Source: Smittia aterrima
Lineage: Eukaryota > Arthropoda > Insecta > Diptera > Chironomidae
DNA: 64,000 bases
Direction of reading: 5' to 3'
NCBI GenBank assembly: GCA_033063855.1
Contig: CP093830.1
Span: 17,174,854-17,238,853 of the forward strand
The translations under genes and the position numbers were made by a program. Below are positions 36,401-47,200 of this stretch, one piece after another (position 1 is the stretch's first letter; every line of letters begins with the position of its first letter). Under the pieces are notes generated by a model. That model worked only from the letters and a program-made list of their open reading frames with translations. It had not been told where the DNA came from and made no database searches.

Positions 36401-37110
36401 TAATGATGCTAGACATCGAGTTGCCGCTCATTTGCAACGTAACATTGATAGAAGTGAGTATTGCCTTTCATTACAAAATAATTTCTCTTCATTTTTAATG
36501 AAATTTATTTCGAAAATATTTCGCGACTTGAGCTTGTTTTCGACGAAAATAAATCACAGGAAAATCAAATTAGCGACGATAAGAATATTTTTTTAATTAA
36601 AAAATGAACATTGCATTGATAACGCACGAAAACAAATTTCTCAGATGAAGTAACTGATGAGATCACTGGTGTTGGAGGAAAGACTTATTTAGTTATTAAG
36701 CATCCAAGCACAAACATTGCGACCATAATCGATAAAACGACTCGAGAGAAAGAGTTTGTCATCGCAAAAGAATTTCACGCTAAGCAAAGCCGCGACGACG
36801 ACGATGATAAAGCGAACCCATAAATTCTTCATTGACAATCATTTTGATCGAACGGAGGTAATCGATTCATGTCATTGAGTTCTCAATTGTCTCATCCTCT
36901 CGTTCCTCGTCGTGTAATCTATCTAAAGGGCTGAGTTTCTGTTGAGTTCAACTGTGAATAACATAAAACTATTTCGTTTTGTTCAAAATTTTCTTTAATA
37001 TCACAAAATCCTTTCAATGTATTCTGTCAACAGTTCGTATAGAGCGACTCGAATTCGATCCAGATAATATGGTCGTTAGAGGTGAGCCATCCGACGATGA
37101 AAGTGACTAA
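30478..37110 (+). CDS. tmod: Tropomodulin, with alternative first and last exons
   Basis: Tropomodulin caps actin pointed ends together with tropomyosin in muscle thin filaments and the membrane cytoskeleton. Two first coding exons, 30478..30561 (A) and 32592..32678 (B), both end in phase 0. Shared exons are 35193..35345, 35408..35920, 35987..36238 and 36306..36453. Two last exons fit the same phase: 36645..36823 (59-residue ending with a DDDDDK tail) and 37034..37110 (25 residues ending GEPSDDESD). Isoforms are about 408-443 residues. The N-terminal capping region LYGKDLSEYDDIDVDTLLAQ and the segment VAGTVRGKKWTPPP are diagnostic; the leucine-rich repeat cap (LEALSLTNVGLTDRTA and following) fills the C-terminal half. 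A further possible last exon lies at 40,006. The short 3' form is closest to fly and vertebrate tropomodulin length. Confidence 0.94.
30562..35192. other. Tropomodulin 5' introns with internal promoter
   Basis: This 4.6-kb interval separates first exon A from the shared exon 2 and contains first exon B (32592..32678), so a second promoter must lie shortly upstream of 32,592. A TATAAAAAT word occurs near 32,192. Otherwise AT-rich with no other coding evidence; frames such as 31,183-31,500 look like chance. Confidence 0.5.
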
Positions 37111-40100
37111 AAAGTTCGAATCACTCGTGTCCGTCATACGCCATCAAAACCATCAGACAATCAATAAAAAAATAAGAAGTTAAAAGCATTAATCAAAAAG
37201 CAGAAGAAAAATCTTTTTAAGAGAATAAATTTAAGGTCAAATCTCTGCCGCTTATGAGCCAAGCATTAACGACAAGCAAGCATCATTTTATCAACTACCG
37301 CAAAAAAAAGTCTTTAGAATAGCTGCCGATGCGTTTTAGCAAAAGAAAAAAAATTTATGTAAATTTTTAGAAAAATTGTTATGTGAGTCTCATTTTATTT
37401 TCTTCAGAATTTATGATTTTCTCTCATGCTCCGATCAACCGACGAATGTCTTGGAAGATCAAAGATCGATCACGTTTTAAGTATCGCGATCTTCTGAGAT
37501 AGACGACGACTCGTGATCGAATGACACTTCCATCTTCTTATTCAACAAATTGACACTCAATAACAATTTCACACAAAAAAGTTTTCCTTCTTTCTCATCT
37601 CAGATTGTTTTCCGCTTACCTCAGCCAAACATTTTCACAAAGCATGAAATCTAATCCTTTAATTTGATAATCTATAAATATTTTTCTTTGCTCGTGACTT
37701 TTCTCACCTCTGTGAATATTTCATTGTTACCCGAGAGCTTTTAAAGAAAGTGATCTCAATCATTATTTAGATTTCATGCTGACTGTGTTTGTGGCTTAGA
37801 CTCTCAGTAATTACTTAAGCAATCTCACATTTAAAAAACAAATAATTGGACAACACATAATAATAAAAATGGGATGGAAACGAAATCACGGTTTTGTTGA
37901 ACTTTCGTCGCATCGTAATCAGTTCATTCGACTTGTCATTACTGTCACAATATTTCTAGAGAAAAAGGTAAACTCGAGAACACTTCGAACGGTCGTAAGA
38001 AGAAGCTCAAAGATTTTCTCAAAACAAAATGCGATCATACAGACACGCTCACCCACCCACGCACATTCTACACACGAATACTGTGCAAATTCAGCTGTTT
38101 CTTCTCCCATTCGTTCGTTCAACATTTTTGATTCCCGAGAGACTTATTTTTGTTCGCCGTATTTCATTGTTATATATTTTGTTTTACTTCTTTTACGTGA
38201 TTCTATATTTTCCCTCGATGTTGAATGAAGTTGTAGGAGGATGATAAACACAAAAGCCAACAGCGAAATATAGTTTAGATAAATGTTCATGAATACTTCA
38301 AAGTAGATAATTTCGATTTATGTTTTAAACAATTAAAATCGATGTTAAATTAATTAATATCTTTCGAGAACTACAACACCAACAACAATTACAACAAAAA
38401 ACGATGATACTTAAACATGTTGTTCATTTCTGTTATGTTTCCAGTAAGGAAAGATCTAACATTACGCCTACAGTTCAGGTTCTTTAATATGCATAGGAAA
38501 ACTGGGACAATGATACAATAGAACTCCGGAAAGGTACACAAAATTTGAATAACACAATGACAAAAAAAAGTTCTTGATTAACTGCTGAGTTTGGATAAAG
38601 TTTTCGTTATCGAAATTTTGTTTATCGTGCGGAATGATTTTTGCCAAAATTCGAATTTTTTTTCTCATTAAGCTCTGGCAAAGAAGTTTTTAAGCTGATA
38701 ACACTAATGATTGAATAACAAGTTGCTCGCAGAAAATCGTCAGAATTTTCAATGAACTAAGGCTTTAACTGTTGTTACAACTGAGACTGTTCCTGTTCCT
38801 CTCGAACGGTCTCTAAATGCTTCAATACTTGTCCTGCAGAATGAAATCATTGAGAACATCGTTTAAGTGTAAATAACTTCGCCATCCACCCAGAAACACG
38901 TAACACATGACATAATAATTTCTCTTTTTGTTTGTGAAAATCTTAAAGACGTTTTCAACGAAAGTTTTTGTTAAAATCTTTTTCTCTGGAGTGTGTGCCC
39001 TCGCTTAAGGAATACCACTAACTGTATCGTCGTTTATTCAGCTTACACATCTCATTGCCACAAAACTCTGTTCAGTTTTCAAAATAACATTTTACTTTTA
39101 CTTTCATAACAAAAACAAAACTCTTTCTCATTAAAAAAAACATCTCACAATGCGAATCTCGTGCTAATCATTTTATTTTTTTCATTTTCTTTCTCAATTA
39201 TCTTTCACTTTATAGGTAATAGGTCAATAATTTTACATCAGACATAATTTCAATAACAAAAAATCTTTTCTATTCACATCGACATAAATTTAATTCGATC
39301 AAAGGATAAACGCCACGTTACGACTTATGAAATCATCTGAAACTTTAACTTACAAAAAAAAAATCGTTTTCCAAAAATGCTCTGTTAGTCTGTTATGTTT
39401 TTCTTTCTCGTCGTCACATTATATGATCGCGTTGTCACAATGGATTCAAAAGTTAGTACGGACATGTCAGAATGTTGATTTTTCTTTTTCGACTCACTCA
39501 CATGCTTGGCTATGTCTCCTTTAATTAACGATCGTCCAACATTATCTCCTCAAAAAATAAAACTAACGAATATTTAACTTTGTACAGAATGAAGTTTTCA
39601 ACTAATTTTAGTTTTAAGGTTTAACAAGATTTTTCTCATATTGCGAATGTTCCAGTGTTGTCCTGTGTATGCCGATGGTTAAGTTACTGTCAATCACTTG
39701 TGATTAATCAAAAATTATTTCTCATTCCAGTTCGTCAATCGCGCCTGAATAAACGTAAATCGTAAATAAAAGTTCTCTCCCTTCACAAAACAATATCAAC
39801 AAACATTTGACAATTGAATCAACAAACATAAGTTTTTTGTCATCAAGCAACCAGTTTCTTATCATTGTCAAGCATAAATCACATAAAACGTCACATAGCT
39901 GAGATCAATCTATCAAAGACAGTGTAAGAGAACGTTGTTGACTGAGGATTTTTGTTTATTATTGCATTTTGAGCTTAACTCTTGACATTTCTTTTCTATT
40001 TTTAGTCTTTCGACAAGCTCGCATTGGACTCTACTTGAGCGATCGTAAAGTAACCGGATTTGCTTACTTCACAGTCCTCGTTCATTACGCCTAAGCTTCA

Positions 40101-41068
40101 TCAAAATTATTAGCATTTAGTGCAGCAGCAGCTTCATTTAGCTCAGTTCAACCATCACAATAAGAACCCAGCAATAATATTTTTATCCCTATCCCCTCTC
40201 TCCACCCAAGCCCATATTCGTGATTCTTTATAGGATGTAGTTTTCCATTTGATGTTGCGAATGGATGAAATTAAAATATTCGTTCAACTTTGCTTTTATA
40301 AAATTGATAAAAAAATAATGAATGAAAAATTGAAATTCCTCAAAGAAAATTTGCTTTAAATAGCTTTGAATGTATAAAGTTTTATGATTGTATCCGATTG
40401 AACAAGGAAGTGTTAAGCTCTAAGAAAAATCTGACAAAATTATTAATGAAACTGTAAATTATTTTCTTTTGGAATATTCTTTAATCATTAAAAATATTTT
40501 TCATTTATTCATCCTTATCGCAAAACGGAACAAAAAGAATTGTTCTTTCTTTCTTTAGAATTATTTTAAAGTATAAGAAGAGAAATATGCAATCAAGATT
40601 TATTTATGACGAAAAATGCTGAAACTGCAAAATAAAAAATCCGTTTTTGGCGACAAGAAATTGCTTTTCACTGGAAATCAAAGATTCAACAAATTTTTAT
40701 TTCACGAAATTCGATTTGTCCTTTATTTAACTTTTTTTTTTGTGAAACGAAATCGTTTCAAGTCTTATCGCTCCGCTTCCGAAAGTAAAATTTTGATGAA
40801 AAAGTCAGTCTTGAAATTTTGAGAATTAAAAATAAATTTTCGCCTAAAATTGTTTTAATTTAGATCTGCTCGCTATAAAAAATCACTTTTTTGACATTAA
40901 ACTCTTTGCGACTTTGAAAATTTTCTTAGAAAAAGCCGGAAAATCTGACTGCTCTACTTAATGAATTAAATTTATGTTTCAAGCCTCTTCGTTTCTTTAA
41001 TTGTTCTCTTCCACTTTTAATCGTCGCTCGTTACTGATGACGAAATGATTTTCAGGTATCAGTTTGGT
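37111..41068. other. Tropomodulin 3' flank with possible extra terminal exon
   Basis: This stretch holds the 3' UTRs of tropomodulin and AT-rich sequence without recognised genes. The one segment worth separate mention is a strong acceptor with a phase-compatible short frame at 40,006-40,094. Several chance frames (for example 37,869-38,228) have low-complexity composition. Confidence 0.5.
40006..40094 (+). other. Candidate third alternative last exon of tropomodulin
   Basis: A very good 3' splice site (branch-like CTTAACT, then TTTCTTTTCTATTTTTAG) ends at 40005. Read in phase 1, the phase left by tropomodulin exon 36306..36453, it gives a 28-residue ending that includes ARIGLYLSDRKVTGF and stops at TAA 40092-40094. 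I recognise no homologue. It could be an exon of tmod, of another gene, or chance. Confidence 0.3.
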
Positions 41069-41875
41069 TCATTCTTCATATTTCTCATCAGAAGCCGAAG
41101 CCGCTGCTGTCACTTGACTAGACACAGCGCTAGCCGCTGCAACGTTATCGTCTTCGTTATCGCTCGCCTTCTTATCTTCTTCCGATAGTGATCGGGAATT
41201 TTTTATTTCCGACATGTCGCGGAAAGCGGAAAACGACGATTGTTTTAATTGAATGATTGTGTTTGTACATGGCTGATACATCGTGTTGTGTTCCTTTGAA
41301 GCAATCGGTTTTTTTGGTACAAGTTGAAGCACGTCACAGCCGGATTGTGGAATGGTCGCTAAGAACTTGATACGTTCTTCGTCGTCTGGACTCGAATTCT
41401 CATCGGATTCCATCGATTGACGGCTAAATATATCACAATACCGTGAATTTGATATTTTAAGCTGATGAGGCAGCAAAGTGTGGGCGCTGAACGGACATAA
41501 GTTCTCAATTTCCTTATTTAAATCATCGAGAGAGTCGAAGTTGTTTCCGTCGTGTGTTAGATCACTGTTTGATATGCCGGAGAGAGTTGAAATCTTCAAT
41601 GTCGATGACACTACAACAAGATTAGTTTTTACCAATTGAATCAAAACTCAGAAGAAAGTCTAAACTTACAACTTTTCTTTAAAGTTCCAGCCTCTTTCTG
41701 CACATGCAACTTTGAGTCTTCCAAGGAGAACGTTCTACGTCTACTCGCTGAAAAGAGCGATAAAATGTTTAATGCAGAAGGATTTCAATGAGTACTCATA
41801 AAAATTAATCGCACTCGACGACGAAGCAATCGTAAAAAGGTCGCCATCAATTTCCAAAGCCATTGGAAAATTCAT
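41069..41875 (-). CDS. Unrecognised Ser/Asp/Glu-rich protein, three exons
   Basis: I do not recognise the family. Exons are complement(41069..41610, 41670..41747, 41815..41875) with agreeing phases, about 226 residues from the ATG at 41875; a second in-frame ATG is at 41863. The introns of 59 and 67 bases match the size of other introns in the window, which supports a real gene. The N-terminus carries TSRRRTFSLEDSKL, a good basophilic-kinase-type site. The middle has ENLCPFSAHTLLPHQLKISN and LPHQ/IPQSGCDVLQLVPKK, and the tail is low-complexity with acidic, then Ala/Ser-rich stretches ending DEKYEE. No signal peptide or membrane segment. It looks like a disordered, probably nuclear or cytosolic regulatory protein. 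It is divergent from calcineurin A, over 2.4 kb away. Confidence 0.7.
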
Positions 41876-44299
41876 CGGAAATTTCTGTCGGCAAATTTTT
41901 TTTTCTTCGATTTCCACTTTTCTTACTTTTAATGAGATTAGTTGAAGTCATTGTCGATTTATCATTCTCACATTATGGAAAAGAATGGATTTACACGATG
42001 AAAGCTACTGCATTTTTCCTCGTAAATTAAATAATTTTTTTTACTATTTTGTCGGCAAACTGAGCCATCGAACTGGTCGAATTGAAGTGGTCGGGGTAAA
42101 CACGATTCGTATAAGAGAGAAAAAAGTTATTCTGTTGACACGAATAAAAAAGCTAGGAATTTTCTGATAAGAATTTTAAATTTTAAATCGACTGACAGCA
42201 ATCTTCATTTGTTTTAATGTTTAATTCAAATCGACGTCAATTGCGATAGAAGAATTCATCGAAGACACTTCAAATTATTCATGAAATAAAAGGTTAGTCG
42301 AATAAAAGTTTAATTCGTTTTCTGAGAAAAACAATTGAAATTCGTTTAATCTTCGTCATCCTCTCTCCGAAGATCAAACCAACGCAAAACATTTTCCCGC
42401 TCTTCTTAAATTTCTGTCGACACATTATACGACAAAAAACAGGCAGTCGGATGAAATTCCGCATTCCCAGTCGTTGTCGAGTTCACGAGCTTTGAGAAAA
42501 AATATTATCCCATTCGTTGGTAAAAAAATTTCGAGTCGACAAAAGGGAAAATAGTATTTTGCATGCCAATTAGTAAAAATTTCAAAGTGTTTTTATCACA
42601 AAAACTTGACCGGACTACTCATAAGATAAACTAAATAGTAAAAGCGGCGGGACAACAAATTAATGTGAAACATGAGTGCAAAATTATTTTAGGAGAAAAC
42701 GAAAAAGCGAAAAATTCTTGTGAGAAGGAAAATAAATTTATTGAAACATAAATTCTTATAAGAATAGAAGCTCGTTCTAAGAAAAGCATTGAAAGTCCTA
42801 CAAGAACAGTGTTGATAGAAAGTTCAAAGGTCGATTGAGCGACTGTGAAAGGTTCATCAAATATTTTCAGTAGGTAAGGCGAATGTGAAAAAATCGAGGA
42901 CAATGTAGTGAAAAAATGGCGTCTAACTGGTTGAGGATTGTGCACAATACGTGTGACTATCTATCAGTATCCTTGACATTAATAAGCTTTTAATTTATGA
43001 AAGCTTCCGAGAGGAACGAGGGGAAATCGGAAAATGCAATCGATCGACACTGCAGCGGAGACAAAATCTTTCGATTCGCCCCCTCGAAAAATGAGAAAAT
43101 CTGAAAATCTAATGAAATTATTCGTGGAACTTTTCCCTACTGGTTTTCGCAACTCGAAATTAAATTCACGAAAAGAAATTAAAAGCTTCGAGAGCGCCAG
43201 CTCGGTTGTAGAGAGAAAAGTTTTTAATTTTCTGCTTTAGTCGTTCATTAAGTCGCTTATCAGGAGGAAAGAAATTCGAGGGAAAATTTTCCTGCAGCCA
43301 CACAGAGAAAGCGAGAGAGAGAGGAAAAAAAATTTGAGCTGGAAAAAGTTGAAAATCTTTCCCATTCACACTGCGCACAATGTAAACATATTGATTTTTC
43401 TCAAAAAAAAAGCGAGGCGAAAAAAATAATAAAGTTAACATACATGGAAAATAAATAGTAATTAAAGGCACAAGAAAGAGCCGCGGTCGATTAGCCAACA
43501 GTGATAAAGTTCTGAAACATGAAAGTTTGTTTAATTAAGTCGTTTTCGGGGCGACGAATCTTCAACTGAGAGTATCTTGTAGTATCTTGAGTGTATGTGG
43601 TTTGCGTAAAATAAAGTGTTTTCCTTTGATAAATATTTAATTATTGATTGCAAATGATAATTGAAAGTTCTCCCCGGCACTTGCAAACATCATCGCAACG
43701 CGAGTTCAGAAATTGTCCCAGCCTCTTCATCCTCCTCTTCTCGACGACTCGTGTGTCGGAATTTATCTAAAGATCGAAGCGAAAATCGTCTCTGAAATGC
43801 CGAATAAAATCTTTTTTTAGAAAATCACACTAATTTTCTTTACACTAAAAAACAGCAAGACACCAACAGAGAAGAAAGAAACGATGAGACAGTTACTGCG
43901 TCTCTTTATTAATTCTCAAATAATAAGCTAACAAAATTAACAATTCAATTCTAATCTTTGCTCGAACCGCTCGGTTCCCGAATAAACATTATCTCTGCTG
44001 TCTGTTCTTCTAGACTGCCCGCCTGTCCCAACTTTGCTCTCTCTCTCATTCTTCATTTTTTTTTCTTCTATTTCCATGCTCGTTCATCGATGAATCAAGC
44101 AGTGTTCTCTTATCGTGTTTGTACTACTGCTGTTGCCTGCTCTTTATCATCAACTCGTGGTCGTTGTAGCATTAAAAATCTCTAGTTAAACGAAGGAAGG
44201 GCAAAAAATTCGAAAAGTGACAGAAACATTCGAGCACGGGCTTTATAGAATCAAAACACAGCAGCATCAAAGGAAACGAGTGTCTAAGTGTGTGCGAAA
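41876..44299. other. Intergenic region upstream of calcineurin A
   Basis: 2.4 kb of AT-rich sequence containing the 5' ends of the divergent orphan gene and calcineurin A. No TATA box at a convincing place. Small frames at 42,631-42,945 and 43,034-43,240 are not supported by splice sites or similarity. Confidence 0.5.
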
Positions 44300-47200
44300 A
44301 TGTCGTCAGTTAAACCGCAAGAACAATCATCATTAGACCAAACACAACAACGTGAAGCTGAAGCGCCACCATCTAAACCAACATCAACTACTGATAGGGT
44401 TGTAGATAGTGAGTATCAAACGAAATGATTGCCTTCGGCTCCTCTTATGTCAACGAGACTTTTCAATTAACTTTTTTTAGGCGTCAAATTTCCACCAAAA
44501 CATAAACTTACCGCTGCTGAAGTCTTTGTCGGCCGTAATGGACAGCCGAACTTGGAGCTTCTTAAGAAGTACTTCATTGCCGAAGGGCGGCTGGATGAGA
44601 CAGCAGCTCTGCGCATCATACAGGAGGGTGCTGCTTTGCTGAAAGCCGAGAACACAATGATTGATATTGAGGCGCCAGTCACGGTCTGCGGTGATATTCA
44701 CGGTCAATTCTTCGATCTAATGAAGTTGTTTGAGGTTGGCGGATCACCAGCAACGACCAAATATCTCTTTCTCGGTGATTATGTTGATAGAGGCTACTTT
44801 AGCATAGAGGTAGGAAGAATTTATTTTTATTTATCGATTTTGTATTACCAACTCACGAGGTGCTTCTCTCTTTCTCTCTCTCTCTCTTCTAGTGCGTACT
44901 GTACTTGTGGGCACTGAAGATTTGTTATCCAACAACATTATTTTTATTGCGAGGCAATCATGAATGTCGGCATTTGACTGAATATTTTACTTTTAAGCAG
45001 GAATGTGAGTTGTCAATTAATTAAAAGAAATTTTTCTTAGCTCACGTCGTCTCTAACCATGAATCTCTTTCTTCGCCAGGTAAAATTAAATATTCAGAAC
45101 GTGTTTACGATGCGTGCATGGATGCTTTCGATTGTTTGCCATTAGCTGCATTAATGAACCAGCAATTCTTGTGCGTGCACGGCGGTCTCTCGCCGGAAAT
45201 CCAAGATTTGGATGACATCCGAAAGCTTGATCGTTACAAAGAACCGCCAGCGTACGGTCCAATGTGCGATCTGTTGTGGTCAGATCCGTTGGAGGATTTC
45301 GGAAACGAGAAAAACACTGATTTCTACTCACACAACACGGTTCGCGGATGCTCTTACTTCTACAGCTATCGAGCATGCTGCGATTTCTTGCAAAACAACA
45401 ATTTGCTATCCATCATTCGTGCTCACGAAGCTCAAGATGCTGGGTGAGTTGATAGACTTTTTAATTAAAGACTTTAACTTCATTAGACGATGTTTGCAGA
45501 TATCGAATGTATCGAAAGAGTCTCACAACTGGTTTTCCATCGCTTATAACAATTTTCTCAGCACCGAACTATTTGGATGTGTACAATAACAAGGTGAAGA
45601 CGATTGACATTCAATTGACGTTCTTAACAATAACTTTCTATCTCTCATTCTGTTTTGAAAAGGCTGCTGTCTTAAAATATGAAAATAATGTAATGAACAT
45701 AAGACAGTTCAACTGTTCGCCACATCCTTACTGGCTTCCAAACTTTATGGATGTATTCACTTGGTCGCTGCCATTCGTCGGCGAGAAGGTCACAGAGATG
45801 CTGGTTAATGTACTTAACATCTGTTCCGATGATGAGTTGATGAGCGAGGGTGATGACACTCTGGAGGAAGGTCAGTGTTTTTTTTTCGAACTTACACTTC
45901 CCCAATCTCCCATTTGCCCAACATTTGCCAATATCTTTTTCTCTTAATCATGAGAGAAACGTTGTCTTCCTTTTCCCCTTAATGTCTTAAAAGAAGAAAA
46001 CAAAAAGTCGCGGCGGTGTAGATCATGAGAAAACTCTCTCAATCGACATGAGATTTTCACTAAATAGAAACTTCCTCCAACAACAAGAAGATTAAAAATA
46101 AATTCTGTCATGAACTTTGAAATCGAATAATTAATAACATAAAATGTATTTTTCTTCCTTTTTCTCCTCCTCGTGCTGCATTCTAATATCTAACATAAAA
46201 ATCCATAAATCACACAGCCGATGGTAAGAAACTCCTTTCACGTTATAAAAAGTTATTTTATGATCGTAGAGAAATATTTCATATATTTGAAAAGAAAAGT
46301 TTTTCTTTTTTCAATTTTGTGATATTTCTTTATTTATTTGATTTAAGTTTCCTTTAATTTGCCGAAGAAAACAACAGAAGAAGAAGATTCTCTTTGTTCG
46401 AGTTCCTGTTCTTTTATCAGTGAACGAGTGATTAATTTATTATTTTATGATTTAACTTCTGAGTTCTCTATTCTATCCTGTTTGCGATCGATTCGGCAAG
46501 TTTATTGCAAGCTGGGAAAGAATGAGTTTCCTCTTTTCCTTCTTTAAACGGAGAAAGAAAATTTCATTTCTAAAAGAAATTAAAATGTGTTCAATATTCT
46601 TAATGCAAAGACATTTCGATTCGAGAAAATCTAAAAAAGAAAATTTAAGTTGGAGTTGAAATTTGATTGCGGTGATAGGCGCGCGATTTATTGAAATTTA
46701 ATATGATTTTCCAAACGATTTCCCAGCGGGTGAAAATTCATGACGGTCGAGAAGACTTAAAAGTGAAAGGTTTTCGAACGGCAAAAGCCGCAACTTCACG
46801 TTTAGTCCCACTTGTCTACGTTCTCTTATTTCTCTTTTCCTATTTTGACAATTTTCCTGAATTTCCTTTCAAAATTCGACAGCTAACATGAAACATTATT
46901 TTTTCATTCGTCGCTTTCTTGCTTTCAAAGCCCGCAAGTGATTTTGAAGGTTTTCATTAAGCCAAAGCCAAACACTTTTGAGTTAGTTCTCGTTCTCGGG
47001 CTTTGACAGCGAGAGAGAGCGTTGTATCATAACATTTCCACTAAATCTAGTCGACGATTGTTCATAAAAACCCTTTTTCCTTAAACTCAAAAGGAATCTT
47101 TTGTCAATTCAAGGGCGAGAACACTTGCTTATTTATCGAACAAAGAGTGTTCTCTTTGTCATCGCAAGTTTCTCATTTTTGAATTGCTCTACTCAATTTT

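Noticed and set aside
37869..38228. 119-codon plus-strand frame in the tropomodulin 3' flank
   Set aside because: Looks like 3' UTR sequence; overlapping frames on both strands are equally long and no motif is seen.
42631..42945. 104-codon hydrophobic minus-strand frame
   Set aside because: Begins on GTG, no ATG, Phe/Ser/Ile bias of chance frames in pyrimidine-rich DNA.
43034..43240. 68-codon frame upstream of calcineurin A
   Set aside because: Plausible first 25 residues but no homologue, no convincing donor and no second exon.
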